DNA of 64,000 bases. Origin: Candidatus Nitrotoga sp. 1052 (GTDB taxonomy: Bacteria > Pseudomonadota > Gammaproteobacteria > Burkholderiales > Gallionellaceae). Every line of letters starts with the position of its first letter. The stretch's first letter is position 1. Positions 47,115-56,303 of this stretch are shown in pieces. The notes beneath the pieces are model-generated. The model did no database searches. It saw nothing but the letters and a program-made list of their open reading frames with translations, and was not told the DNA's origin. The translations under genes and the position numbers were made by a program. The stretch is from assembly GCF_927312905.1 (NCBI RefSeq), contig NZ_CAKMHQ010000037.1:1-64000 (forward strand), in the 5' to 3' direction.

Positions 47115-47813
47115 ATGACCGCGATCACTTCCAACTTGCAAGCTGTCAATTATGCTATTTCACAGGTTGTTTGCATGGCTCATCGCCGCAAGGAAAGTAT
47201 TGAGCTGCTGGCGGTGAGCAAGGGGTTTTCTGCTGTTGCAGTGCGCGAAGCATACCAAGCCGGGCAACGCGCTTTCGGTGAAAGTTACATCCAGGAAGCC
47301 TTGGATAAAATTGAGCTTCTACGTGACTTGCCGCTACAGTGGCATTTCATCGGGCCGGTACAGAGTAATAAAACGCGGGCCATAGCAACGCATTTTGCAT
47401 GGGTACACAGCGTTGACAGGCTGAAAATCGCTGAGCGCCTGTCAGCACAGCGGCCAGCAAGTTTACCGCCACTGAATGTATGTATACAGGTTAATGTGAG
47501 CGGAGAAGACAGCAAGAGCGGCGTAGCCCCTGGCGGATTGGTGGAGCTGGCACAGGCTGTGGCGTGTTTGCCACAACTTAAGTTGCGTGGGCTGATGGCT
47601 ATTCCTGCGCCTGCTGAAGGATTGGAAGCTCAACGCATACCGTTCGCCAAACTGCGCGAGCTTATGCAGCAAATCAACACGCAAGGGTTGGCACTGGATA
47701 CTTTATCGATGGGAATGTCGCATGATTTCAGTGCGGCAATACTGGAAGGGGCGACTATCGTGCGCGTCGGGACGGCAATCTTTGGCGAAAGAAACTACGG
47801 GGGGAATCAATGA
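47115..47813 (+). CDS. yggS: YggS-family PLP-binding protein
   Basis: 232 aa, cytosolic pyridoxal-phosphate homeostasis protein. The PLP lysine lies in IELLAVSKGFSAVAVREAYQ (LAVSK), and QRAFGESYIQEALDK, WHFIGPVQSNKTRAIA, LSMGMSHDFSAAI and VRVGTAIFGERNY are conserved. It overlaps proC by 4 bp, first gene of yggS-proC-yggT-DUF167. Confidence 0.96.
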   Translation: MTAITSNLQAVNYAISQVVCMAHRRKESIELLAVSKGFSAVAVREAYQAGQRAFGESYIQEALDKIELLRDLPLQWHFIGPVQSNKTRAIATHFAWVHSVDRLKIAERLSAQRPASLPPLNVCIQVNVSGEDSKSGVAPGGLVELAQAVACLPQLKLRGLMAIPAPAEGLEAQRIPFAKLRELMQQINTQGLALDTLSMGMSHDFSAAILEGATIVRVGTAIFGERNYGGNQ

Positions 47814-48625
47814 AAGTTTGTTTTATCGGGGGCGGCAACATGGCGACCGCACTCATTGGCGGCTTGCTTAAACAGAACTTTGTTGCTGCGCAGATAAGCG
47901 TAGTGGAAATCAATGTCAGCCACCATGCCAAGTTACACAATGAATTTGGGGTGCAAGCGGTAGCTGAACTGGAAGTGGGGGTGGCAGGCAGTGATGTGAT
48001 TGTATTAGCGGTCAAGCCGCAGCAGTTGCACGAAGTCGCAATAAGTCTGGCGCCATTGTTGACTGGGCAATTGCTTATCTCGATAGCGGCCGGTATTCGC
48101 GCCGCTGATCTGGCGCACTGGCTGGGTTCGCAAAAAATTGTCCGCGTCATGCCCAATACGCCCGCCTTAATTCAGAGTGGAATTTCTGGCTTGTATGCTC
48201 TTCCTGCAGTAAGCAAGACTCAGTGCGACACAGCGCAAACCATACTCGGTGCGGTGGGCAGCACTATATGGCTAAAAGACGAAGTAATGATGGATGCGGT
48301 TACTGCGGTGTCTGGCAGTGGCCCCGCCTATGTGTTTTATTTTATCGAGGCGCTACAACAGGCGGCCAGCGAACTTGGCTTCGATGCAGAAACGGCACGC
48401 TATTTGGCAATCAACACTTTCAGCGGTGCAGTTAAACTTGCCGATGCCAGTAGCGATGATGTGAGCGTGCTGCGCGCGCGCGTTACTTCCAAAAATGGCA
48501 CTACCGAGTGCGCTCTGCTCAGCATGGAAGCCAATGCGGTCAAGCAACATATTGTTACGGCGGTGCAGGCTGCTGCCAAGCGCGCCAGGGAAATGGGAGA
48601 CGAACTTGAGAGTGCGCCATGCTGA
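47810..48625 (+). CDS. proC: Pyrroline-5-carboxylate reductase
   Basis: 271 aa, last step of proline synthesis. Nucleotide fold FIGGGNMATALIGGLL (GxGxxG-like), VRVMPNTPALIQSGISG and the active-site region VTAVSGSGPAYVFYFIEALQ are present. It overlaps yggS by 4 and yggT by 7 bp, so translation is coupled. Confidence 0.96.
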   Translation: MKVCFIGGGNMATALIGGLLKQNFVAAQISVVEINVSHHAKLHNEFGVQAVAELEVGVAGSDVIVLAVKPQQLHEVAISLAPLLTGQLLISIAAGIRAADLAHWLGSQKIVRVMPNTPALIQSGISGLYALPAVSKTQCDTAQTILGAVGSTIWLKDEVMMDAVTAVSGSGPAYVFYFIEALQQAASELGFDAETARYLAINTFSGAVKLADASSDDVSVLRARVTSKNGTTECALLSMEANAVKQHIVTAVQAAAKRAREMGDELESAPC

Positions 48626-49182
48626 GTGAAGCACTACAATTTTTGTTTGACACTTTGCTGCAGCCGTTCGCTGTCATATTGCTACTGCGCTTCCACTTGC
48701 AATGGCTGCGCGCGCCGATGCGCAATCCACTGGGTGCATTCATCATGACGCTTACCAATTTTCTGGTACTGCGAGCGCGCCGGTTTATTCCTTCTGCCTG
48801 GGGTTTCGATATCGCCACCTTGCTGCTGGCTTTCGTGGTGGAAGCGATTTATCTCGCCGCCACGCTCTGGTTACAGGGTTTACCTATTGACTTCCCCGTA
48901 CTCGGATTGCTTATGTGGACAGCGGTCAAGCTGCTCAAGCTCAGCCTATACTTGCTCATGGCGGCGCTGTTTATTCAGGCACTATTATCGTGGTTTAATC
49001 CACATTCACCGATGGCAGGTTTGATGGCCGCGGTGACGCAGCCTTTTCTTCGGCCCCTGCAACGGCGTATCCCACCCTTCGGTAATATAGATTTCACCTT
49101 GCTACTATTGCTTATCGTGTGCCAACTCATTCTCATCGTGCCGCTGCGTTGGTTGGAAAGCTTGGTCTTGAGTCTGTTTTGA
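48619..49182 (+). CDS. yggT: YggT family membrane protein
   Basis: 187 aa with two YggT repeats, each with two membrane helices (LLLRFHLQWLRAPMRNPLGA; ALLSWFNPHSPMAGLMAAV then FLRPLQRRIPPFGNIDFTLL). Function uncertain; linked in other bacteria to osmotic tolerance or division. Starts within the end of proC. Confidence 0.93.
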   Translation: MLSEALQFLFDTLLQPFAVILLLRFHLQWLRAPMRNPLGAFIMTLTNFLVLRARRFIPSAWGFDIATLLLAFVVEAIYLAATLWLQGLPIDFPVLGLLMWTAVKLLKLSLYLLMAALFIQALLSWFNPHSPMAGLMAAVTQPFLRPLQRRIPPFGNIDFTLLLLLIVCQLILIVPLRWLESLVLSLF

Positions 49183-49184
49183 AC

Positions 49185-49487
49185 GTGTGGTATCGCCGCG
49201 AAGGAGATGTCATTACGCTGGTGTTACATGTTCAACCGGGTGCCAAACGTACTGAGGTGATGGGCTTGCATGGCGATGCACTGAAGATTCGCCTAGCCGC
49301 TCCACCCATTGAGGGACGTGCCAATGAAGCGCTACTGCGCTTCATTGCTGGCAGCTTTAATGTTCCACTACGCAACGTCGAGCTAAAACAAGGGGCGCTG
49401 TCACGCCATAAAGTAGTGCTGGTAAATAGCAGTACATTGGAACCGGAGAGCTTATTTAATTCTGAAAATTTGTTCAAAACGAAATAA
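49185..49487 (+). CDS. DUF167 (YggU) family protein
   Basis: 100 aa. GTG 49185, two bases after the yggT stop, begins VWYRREGDVITLVLHVQPGA, the normal N-terminus; an upstream frame would run through yggT. The family motif QPGAKRTEVMGLHGDALKIR, APPIEGRANEALLRFIA and LKQGALSRHKVVLV is complete. Function unknown; the gene usually follows yggT. Confidence 0.9.
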   Translation: MWYRREGDVITLVLHVQPGAKRTEVMGLHGDALKIRLAAPPIEGRANEALLRFIAGSFNVPLRNVELKQGALSRHKVVLVNSSTLEPESLFNSENLFKTK

Positions 49488-49690
49488 TAAATGTGTCGCG
49501 CTTGCTTTCAATATAAGCATTGGTGTCTAGGAAACCAGTGTCGTATCGCTTTATATCCCGAGTGAAACCAGGTCAGGCAAGTTTTTATTCGGATCAAATA
49601 AGAAGCATGTAGTACATACTGCCGCATTTTTATGTGCTTTGAATGTCGCCAGGTCAAATCGCAATTACATGGCCATCGACTACAGTTTTG

Positions 49691-50101
49691 TTAGAATTCA
49701 AAAGAAGCGGTGTGTTCAATCAAGGTCGAATAAACTCCGAAATCTTTATAAACCGTCAGAGCTGCTTTCAAATCAGCAATGATTTCCGGTTTTTTTTCCT
49801 GTAACTCTTCTGGCAAATTCATTATAACCAGTTTCCAGTTTGCCCAACCTCTGGAACCCAGTACTTTCCCATTGCTAATCCGAAGCCGGACAAATATCAA
49901 TGTTCCTTTCCAGTAAAAGGTAAAGTCGTGTTGATTCCTGAATTCGTCTTCGCCTGAAACGATCCATCGAAGGTAGATGTCATTCTCACGATCGATAGTC
50001 CAATCTGGTCGCACATTCGCTTTGCCATAACACTGGTTAATTTCCTCTAATCCGTATTTCTTAATGTCCTCCTCCGGGACGTATTCATTCACAAATGCCA
50101 T
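49691..50101 (-). CDS. Conserved-looking hypothetical protein
   Basis: 136 aa with an excellent AGGAG site. Aromatic and charged, alpha/beta composition: MAFVNEYVPEEDIKKYGLEE, IDRENDIYLRWIVSG, NQHDFTFYWKGTLIFVRLRI and the C-terminal helix ALTVYKDFGVYSTL. No signal or membrane segment. I do not recognise the family. Stands alone between DUF167 and transposon debris. Confidence 0.65.
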   Translation of the reverse strand: MAFVNEYVPEEDIKKYGLEEINQCYGKANVRPDWTIDRENDIYLRWIVSGEDEFRNQHDFTFYWKGTLIFVRLRISNGKVLGSRGWANWKLVIMNLPEELQEKKPEIIADLKAALTVYKDFGVYSTLIEHTASFEF

Positions 50102-50778
50102 GGTTTTGTTCTCCTGTTCGTGTTGTGGTGTAGGTTGAATTGTTCTTGATGCATATTAATTTTTATACTGCGCCCCTTCAACTTTGCTGCAACCGCCCCC
50201 GTACAATCATGCACCTAATAATATCATTCAACGGTATGGATATGCGTTTCCACATGGTCAATTGCAATATGTGAATTTTAAATTTTCGCACAGATATGAA
50301 GCTACGCTGAAGAGTAGCTTTTGTAAGTAAATTTAAGTGGCAAGCTGCGTTAATATCTGAGCCTTTTAAACGATCAAATAATAACGGTGTACAAATGGAG
50401 AATACCTGCGAGCAATACGAGATATGCTGTCAATCATGGAATCCAACGGGTTAAGTAGCGAGTAGTATTGCTGCATAAACTCTGCCATTGAGAGGTGGCC
50501 AAGTCTTCCTAAGTGCATTGTATGTTATAGCAGACCTTGATGTACTCGCGGATTTCCCGTTTTGCCTACATCATATGCCAAGCTTATTGTGTAGCGTCTA
50601 ACCAGGGTATCGGCTGGCACTTGTCACAGGAATTAAATCTGACCGTATCTATCGTGATTTCATCGCGAAACAGGCCGTACATTTTTTTGAAGTCGCATTT
50701 CATCTTTCGGCCTCCGGTTCAAGTTCTTATTCGACGAAACGTAGGACTCTACGGAGGCCAGCTTACCCTGACAATGCC
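50102..50778. other. Gap with transposase debris
   Basis: 677 bases without an intact gene. An IS3-type fragment lies at 50430-50571. The rest contains no credible reading frame; 50160-50420 is AT-rich. The part next to the PepSY gene (50640-50778) gives no homology I recognise. Confidence 0.5.
50430..50571 (-). pseudogene. IS3-family transposase OrfB, C-terminal remnant
   Basis: On the minus strand AKREIREYIKVCYNIQ is followed, after a frameshift, by RLGHLSMAEFMQQYYS. Together they match the end of IS3-type integrases (REYIEVFYNRQR...HSxLGHLSPAAF). Only the last 40-50 residues remain. Confidence 0.6.
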
Positions 50779-51495
50779 TTACACCAACTCCCGCATGGCA
50801 AAGCCGATCAGCAGGGTGAGCGACGTTAAGCCTATGCCGAAGCCGATCATGCGGCGGCGATTGAGCTGCGTCCAAAGTACGACACCGGTTAATGACAGCA
50901 GGATAATGCTTCCAGCCAACGTATCTGCGAGAAGAATCCAAGGTATAGCAACGCCGTTACCTTTGTGCAGGTTGGTCAATGTACCGAATACATTTTGGTC
51001 ACTACGCTTGACTGAGACGAAGTTGTTACCGGCCCAATATTCCGCCTGCAGGTTGGCTTGAGGCGAGCTAAATGTAACCGACCAATGCGCAGGTTGCTTC
51101 AGGGTCTTATCACCCCATGCCACAGGCTTGGCCGGTTCACTACGTTCCCGTGAGGCAGGGCGATCGACCATCAATTCCCGTTGCAGCCAGCTTGCCATTT
51201 CTTTCACGTTGGCCGGTGCGGGAGTAGGTAAAGGAATTTGCAGCATGGTTTCTTGAACTTGCGCAGCCGGTATTTTCAGCACAGTGCGGTGATTCAGCAA
51301 GATTCCTGTCATCCCAAAGAGCAAGCCTATGGCCGCACCCCAGAGTCCGATCCAGCCATGTGTTTTGCGCAGCCATTTCAAAAAAACGGCGTGCCGTAAA
51401 CGAATGTCGCGATCTTTGGAATCAATTAGATCGCTATTAACTCCATTCACTGGGCTGGCATTGTGAGATTTATTGAGTTGAACAATTGTAGTCAT
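50779..51495 (-). CDS. PepSY-associated transmembrane protein
   Basis: 238 aa. After a polar N-terminus, FLKWLRKTHGWIGLWGAAIG and LLFGMTGILLNHR form the typical first membrane helix of PepSY-TM proteins; the periplasmic middle (AHWSVTFSSPQANLQAEYWA) is PepSY-like, and two helices close the protein (LLADTLAGSIILLSLTGVVL; GFGIGLTSLTLLIGFA). Proteins of this kind are often next to siderophore receptors and may reduce or release iron at the inner membrane. GGAG precedes ATG. Last gene of the iron-uptake string. Confidence 0.85.
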   Translation of the reverse strand: MTTIVQLNKSHNASPVNGVNSDLIDSKDRDIRLRHAVFLKWLRKTHGWIGLWGAAIGLLFGMTGILLNHRTVLKIPAAQVQETMLQIPLPTPAPANVKEMASWLQRELMVDRPASRERSEPAKPVAWGDKTLKQPAHWSVTFSSPQANLQAEYWAGNNFVSVKRSDQNVFGTLTNLHKGNGVAIPWILLADTLAGSIILLSLTGVVLWTQLNRRRMIGFGIGLTSLTLLIGFAMRELV

Positions 51496-51516
51496 AGGGT
51501 CACTCCAGAAAAATTT

Positions 51517-52203
51517 TTATGGTGCACCCCACATCCGCACCAGATTGTGATAGCAACCGGTTAGATGTGTCCGCGCAGTTTCATCCGCATTGGCGGTATT
51601 CAGCCGTTGAATTGCGGTATCGAGATCGAACAGTAACGTGCGCTGGCCGTCATCCGCAATCAAACTTTGAACCCAGAAAAAACAGGCGGTACGAACGCCG
51701 CGTGTTATCGGCGTCACCCGATGCAAGCTGGTAGCCGGATAGATCAGTAGATCGCCTGCCGCGAATTTCGCGGTGTGCATACCGTAAGTATCTTCGATCT
51801 GCAATTCACCCCCATCATATTCGTCGGGTGCAGAGAGAAATAATGTGGCAGAGACATCAGTGCGGATTTTTTCACCTGTGCCAGGTATCAGCCGCATACC
51901 ACCATCGACATGACTGCCAAAATACATGCCGCTTTCATATCGATTAAACATCGGAGGATAAACCCGATTCGGCAGGGTGGCGCTGATAAAGAGCGGATGG
52001 CGTTCGAGTTCGGCCAGAATCAAATCGCCTAACTCGTACGCAATGGGTGTGTTTTCCGCGATCTGCAAATTACGCTTGACCGGCGCTCCCTGATGGCCTG
52101 CCGTCGCGCGACCATCGACCCATGCCTCCCCTGCTGCATCAAGTTTTTCTCGCACAAAGCATACCTGTTCAGCGCTCAATACCTTGGGGATTTGTACTAA
52201 CAT
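51517..52203 (-). CDS. piuC: PKHD-type Fe(II)/2-oxoglutarate hydroxylase PiuC
   Basis: 228 aa. The double-stranded beta-helix has the iron ligands HxD in FGSHVDGGMRLI and a distal His in ATSLHRVTPITRGVR, where the Arg binds 2-oxoglutarate. The N-terminus LVQIPKVLSAEQVCFVREKL is typical of PiuC/YbiX. The family lies beside TonB receptors such as Fiu/PiuA, as here (21 bp from the receptor gene). Substrate unknown. Confidence 0.93.
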   Translation of the reverse strand: MLVQIPKVLSAEQVCFVREKLDAAGEAWVDGRATAGHQGAPVKRNLQIAENTPIAYELGDLILAELERHPLFISATLPNRVYPPMFNRYESGMYFGSHVDGGMRLIPGTGEKIRTDVSATLFLSAPDEYDGGELQIEDTYGMHTAKFAAGDLLIYPATSLHRVTPITRGVRTACFFWVQSLIADDGQRTLLFDLDTAIQRLNTANADETARTHLTGCYHNLVRMWGAP

Positions 52204-52224
52204 GGATATCTGATCCTGATATGT

Positions 52225-54417
52225 TTAAAAGCGATAGACCACGGTTATAAGTGCAGTACGTCCGCTCCCGGGTACCGAGCGCCCGCCATTAGATGGAATC
52301 AGTGAGCCGATATAGTCCTTGTTGGTCAGATTAAGAAGATTCAACCGGATATCATACTTAGGCAGATGATAGGCAACCGTGCCATCCCAGCGAGTGTAGC
52401 CAGCGGCGGAAACAGTATTGGTGTTGTTGGCAAAGCGTTCGGACATATAGGTGGCCCCGCCACCGGTTTCCCATTGCGGGGTCAATTTGTAGGTCGTCCA
52501 TAACGTGGCCATGTCGTTTGGTGTATTAGCCAGATCTTTTCCTTGCGTTCCTTCCAACGCTGACGCTCTGACAATCGTGGGGTTAAGATGCGTATAGCCG
52601 CCCATGAGTTGCCAGTTGCGCGTGATACGACCCGCTGCGCCAAATTCAAAACCGGTGACGCGCACGTCCCCGTTAGAGATGTAGATCCCGGGCGACACTT
52701 GCGAGCGCGAATTGGTCTTTTCAATATCGAACAAGGCCGAGGTCAATGATAGATTACCGTCTAACACATCCCATTTGGTACCTATTTCGTAGGAGCGACT
52801 TTTTTCTGGTTCTAAAGTTTGCGTACCTGCGGTTGCCGTCAGTGTTTCCAATGAGGGGTTAAAGGAGGTGCCATACGATGCATAGTATGATTGCACATTA
52901 TCCGGCTGGTAAATCACGCCGCCCCTTACGCTGGTGAAACTGACGGTTTGATCGGCTCTAAGAAGCGGCGGTGTCGCGGTGCTGATGGTGTTGGTCAGGC
53001 CCGCCTTGAAGCGATCCCAGCGCACGCCGCCGACGAGCTTCCATTGCTTGTTCAATTCGATCGTGTCGTTGATATATGCGCCAACTGAAGTCGCTTCTGA
53101 ATCTGCGTTATTTCCGATCGTTTTTACGGAATTGGCCGGGGTAGAAAGGTAGGCTGGATTGACCAGCGATACGACTGGCAAGTTGCTACGGGCAGTAGCC
53201 TGAGAGTCGAAGATCTCACGGCTGAGTGCTACGCCGGCGATCATCGTATGCTTGAGGGTGCCGGTATCGAATTTTGCGATCAGATCGGTCTGATTGTTGA
53301 TCATTTGATTTTTGAACACGCGATCATGGCTGGCGAGCCTGACAGACAGTGCACTCAAGGGCAGCGTGGTTCGGTTTCCAGCGGCTTGAGTGGTGAACGG
53401 GGTAAATACGCCGCCGGCAAGGGTGCCCACAGCGTTAAGACCAGTTGCTTGGGCGTCAGTGTTGTAATAGCTATATTGCAGCTGATTACGCAGTGTCATG
53501 TTCGAATTCAACTTGTGTTCGATGAGACCACTTAAAATCGCTGTTTTTTGCAAGACACTATCGTCTGTCAAGCCGTAATAAGTGTCGCGATGAACATTGG
53601 CCGGACGGCCATTGATGGGGGGAATTCCATAATCCACCATGTCGTTGTTGTGAGAGATGATTGCTGACAACGTGACTTCAGTCGGCGTGCCGATTCCAAA
53701 ACGCAGTGACGGTGCAATCCCAAAGTCTTTATTGGTAATGACGTCGCGTGTCGTTTGCGCTTTTTGACCCATCATGGTAACGCGGAACGCGGAAGTATCC
53801 GACAATTTACGGTTAAAGTCCCCTGTTGAGCGTACCCCACCATTGGTGTCGATGGTCCCGGTAATTTGATTTGAATCGCCTAATAGCGGACGTTTGCTGA
53901 CCTGATTGATGACGCCCCCGGTGGAACCACGCCCAAACAGCATGGACGATGGACCTTTTAATACTTCGACCGACTCAAGATAGTAGGTGTCGCGATAATA
54001 CTGACCACTGTCACGCATCCCATTAAGATACATGTCGGTCCGTGCTGTGAAGCCGCGCAGGTTGATGTTGTTACCGATCTGCCCGCCTTCGGCGCCGCCT
54101 ACAGTAATGCCGGGTACGTTGCGTAAAGCCTCCGCCAACGAGGCGATGCTCTGAGAATCCATCAGGGCGCGATTGACTACCGTGACTGTCTGCGGAACAT
54201 CGCGTAAGGGTGTCGGCGTTCTAAAGCCGGCAAAAGTACCCGCTGCAAAATCGTCATTCACCTTTTGACTGCTAACTTTAATTTCCGGCAGCTCGGTGGC
54301 ATCGATTGAGTTATCGTTTTTGCTATCGTTTGTGGTCGTTTGTGCAAAGGCTGGGCTGTAGAGTTGTTGTAATGCCAGCGCTACCAATAATGCAGGACGT
54401 GTTTTTTTGAATTTCAT
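52225..54417 (-). CDS. TonB-dependent siderophore receptor
   Basis: 730 aa outer-membrane receptor with signal peptide (LYSPAFA-QTTTN), a TonB-box-like region (LPEIKVSSQKV), plug domain (TVVNRALMDSQSIASLAEAL, NLRGFTARTDMYLNGMRDSG, FGRGSTGGVINQVSKRPL) and a 22-strand barrel ending in YRF, with the phenylalanine C-terminus needed for insertion. The resemblance is to catecholate receptors Fiu/CfrA. The gene order receptor-piuC-PepSY fits Fe(III)-siderophore uptake. GGGGAG precedes ATG. A relic of a close paralogue lies upstream (55375-55551). Confidence 0.94.
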   Translation of the reverse strand: MKFKKTRPALLVALALQQLYSPAFAQTTTNDSKNDNSIDATELPEIKVSSQKVNDDFAAGTFAGFRTPTPLRDVPQTVTVVNRALMDSQSIASLAEALRNVPGITVGGAEGGQIGNNINLRGFTARTDMYLNGMRDSGQYYRDTYYLESVEVLKGPSSMLFGRGSTGGVINQVSKRPLLGDSNQITGTIDTNGGVRSTGDFNRKLSDTSAFRVTMMGQKAQTTRDVITNKDFGIAPSLRFGIGTPTEVTLSAIISHNNDMVDYGIPPINGRPANVHRDTYYGLTDDSVLQKTAILSGLIEHKLNSNMTLRNQLQYSYYNTDAQATGLNAVGTLAGGVFTPFTTQAAGNRTTLPLSALSVRLASHDRVFKNQMINNQTDLIAKFDTGTLKHTMIAGVALSREIFDSQATARSNLPVVSLVNPAYLSTPANSVKTIGNNADSEATSVGAYINDTIELNKQWKLVGGVRWDRFKAGLTNTISTATPPLLRADQTVSFTSVRGGVIYQPDNVQSYYASYGTSFNPSLETLTATAGTQTLEPEKSRSYEIGTKWDVLDGNLSLTSALFDIEKTNSRSQVSPGIYISNGDVRVTGFEFGAAGRITRNWQLMGGYTHLNPTIVRASALEGTQGKDLANTPNDMATLWTTYKLTPQWETGGGATYMSERFANNTNTVSAAGYTRWDGTVAYHLPKYDIRLNLLNLTNKDYIGSLIPSNGGRSVPGSGRTALITVVYRF

Positions 54418-54582
54418 GAGCTCCCCTGTTCTTTAAATAAAAAAAGGTGGCTGGCTGGTGAAAAAACACGTGGCTGGCTTCCATATTAAGTGAAAATTCG
54501 GTTAATTAATGCCAATTATCGTCCTGAATAGCAACATTAAAATATCCGCATGATTCGGTTCCGGTGCGATGGATGGTTGGAC

Positions 54583-55221
54583 TTACTTTGAAAAACTAAG
54601 CGTGACAGTATGGTTCTCGCTGGAGTAGGCTTTACCCTCGAATGCTCCGGGATGGTTTTCTTTGTGCTTAGCTTCTGCGACATAGAGGCCTGGTTCTGGC
54701 AGTGAATAATTCGTTTCGCCATTTTCGTCTGTGTGTAGGGGTTTTTCCCATCCGTTGGGCGCAACAAGAACAATCTCAGCCTTGGCCAGTGGCTTGCCCA
54801 TGAAGCTTAAGCGCAACTTGTTTGCGTTTTGCTGTATATCCAACGGCAAGCTGCCCCCTTTGCCTTGCCGCGCATACAAGAAACCCCTTTGCACAGGAGC
54901 GGGCTTATCTCCTTGTGAAGTACGTATGGGTTGCTTGAGTGCCTGCACCAGTACCGTAGCTCCACCGGAGATTGCATAGTAATTGCTGCTGCGATTTGCA
55001 GTGACGGACTTTTCTGCACCGGCCGCGTCAACAATGGTGATCATCGGTGTAACGATATTGTCGAGTTTGCCTGGCGAGGTTTCCCGCAGGTTTTCACCAT
55101 ATTCGCCGAAATAAAGTTTGCTCGCAGTGGCGTCACCCTCTAACCATAGCATGTGCGCGGCGGCACTGAGGCTAAGCATGCTGCTCATGGCAGCGGCGAG
55201 AATAGTTAGTGTGGATTTCAT
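54583..55221 (-). CDS. DUF4198 periplasmic protein
   Basis: 212 aa with signal peptide (MLSLSAAAHMLWLEG; cleavage near AAA-H). The family pattern is HMLWLEGDATASKLYFGEYG, KLRLSFMGKPLAKAEIVLVA, ETNYSLPEPGLYVAEAKHKE. DUF4198 proteins have an Ig-like fold and lie near metal-uptake receptors; a metal-binding or co-receptor role is inferred. AAGGA precedes ATG. Lies 165 bp ahead of the receptor gene. Confidence 0.85.
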   Translation of the reverse strand: MKSTLTILAAAMSSMLSLSAAAHMLWLEGDATASKLYFGEYGENLRETSPGKLDNIVTPMITIVDAAGAEKSVTANRSSNYYAISGGATVLVQALKQPIRTSQGDKPAPVQRGFLYARQGKGGSLPLDIQQNANKLRLSFMGKPLAKAEIVLVAPNGWEKPLHTDENGETNYSLPEPGLYVAEAKHKENHPGAFEGKAYSSENHTVTLSFSK

Positions 55222-55374
55222 TAATGCATTCCTTTTTCGAGTTTAATGTGCAGATTGAGTTGAATTACTTCTGACGTACTCGGCAGGGCAGATCGTCGCT
55301 TCGCCGGATTCTTTTCAATTTTTAGTTTTATTTTTCTATTTCATAGAGCCTCCGGTTATCGTTTGTATAGGAGC

Positions 55375-55551
55375 ATTAACATTAGCTGTTGCACTTCGAA
55401 CTTAAATCCGCCTAGTTTTTTAACGGTCGGCAACGCTTTGGAGGATGTCGCTTCCGATTGTTGTGGTGCTGAGTTCTGTGCGAAGACAGGGCTGCAGAGT
55501 TGTTGTAATGCCAGCACCACTAGTAACGCGTCGGGTCTTTTTGAAAGTCAT
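55375..55551 (-). pseudogene. Relic of a second TonB-receptor gene, signal-peptide end only
   Basis: From ATG 55551 the frame reads MTFKKTRR, then after a 2-bp deletion LLVVLALQQLCSPVFAQNSA. The intact receptor 1.1 kb away has MKFKKTRPALLVALALQQLY and then SPAFAQ. The leader in front (GCCAGCC and GGGGAGC...ATG) also resembles that of the receptor. Nothing of the plug or barrel follows, and a stop occurs after LLYKR. Confidence 0.75.
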
Positions 55552-55763
55552 GAGTGCTCCCCATTAATTGAATATAAGCGGGCGGCTGGCTTGATTGTCG
55601 CAAACCACACCACTTGGCCGGCCCCAGATTATTTGAAAAATCACGAGTGATTTAATGTCGCTTGTTTATCAACGGTGCACTAACTGTTCTTTAGTCATGC
55701 AATGTTTGGATTAACAGCCATCACATGAATTGTTGTCATTCACTTACTTATTCTGTACTGCCT

Positions 55764-55955
55764 TTATGCGGTCAAAATCAACTTGTTGCTATGTGTTAAT
55801 TGAAGCCGATAAATGCGGCCAGCATGTTCAATTTCTATTTCGCGCTTTAGTTGAAACAAATCCTGACTTTTAATGCGAACAAATGAATTTGTATCAGAGT
55901 TGGAAACCGACGCAAATACAATGTCAGCAGTTTCTGTCTTGCGTTGAATTGGCAT
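55764..55955 (-). CDS. hemP: Hemin uptake protein HemP
   Basis: 63 aa from ATG 55955. An ATG 14 codons upstream lies inside the Fur box and is unlikely. The HemP signature is IKSQDLFQLKREIEIEHAGR followed by IYRLQLTHSNKLILTA. HemP is a small cytosolic protein preceding haem or siderophore-uptake genes; in Burkholderia-type bacteria it activates them. Here it heads the minus-strand iron block. Confidence 0.85.
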   Translation of the reverse strand: MPIQRKTETADIVFASVSNSDTNSFVRIKSQDLFQLKREIEIEHAGRIYRLQLTHSNKLILTA

Positions 55956-55982
55956 AGCTATCAAAATCCGCTTAATATAAAT

Positions 55983-56001
55983 AATAACAATTCTCATTAT
56001 T
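55983..56001 (-). promoter_or_regulatory. Fur box upstream of hemP
   Basis: AATAACAATTCTCATTATT matches the 19-bp Fur consensus GATAATGATAATCATTATC at 13 positions and lies 28 bp before the hemP start. The rest of the region up to the epimerase gene (56002-56303) shows no gene. Confidence 0.7.
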
Positions 56002-56303
56002 ATTACCTTCTTTTAGAGGGATTGCAAGTTCTTTTGTATTAACTGAATGGTCACCATTTATAACAATTCGGCATGAATGGTAAACCTGGATGGAAGGTGT
56101 GAACGAAGCTGAGCTGAGGTAGAATTCGGCATGGACAGTTTCTGTCTATGTTTCAAGTCGTCCTCGCTACCAGTTTATAAATGTTCCAAGTTTCTCAAGT
56201 TTAATCACAAATAATTTGCATAGGCTGGTGACAAAATCGCGTTTAATCCGATGGCGGTCAAAGGTATGCGGTATGATTTTTTGGTATTTGTAAGGAAATA
56301 ATT

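Noticed and set aside
55363-55650. Cysteine-rich plus-strand frame of 95 codons
   Set aside because: It is opposite the receptor relic and has no ribosome site; the cysteines come from antisense reading of the signal-peptide region.
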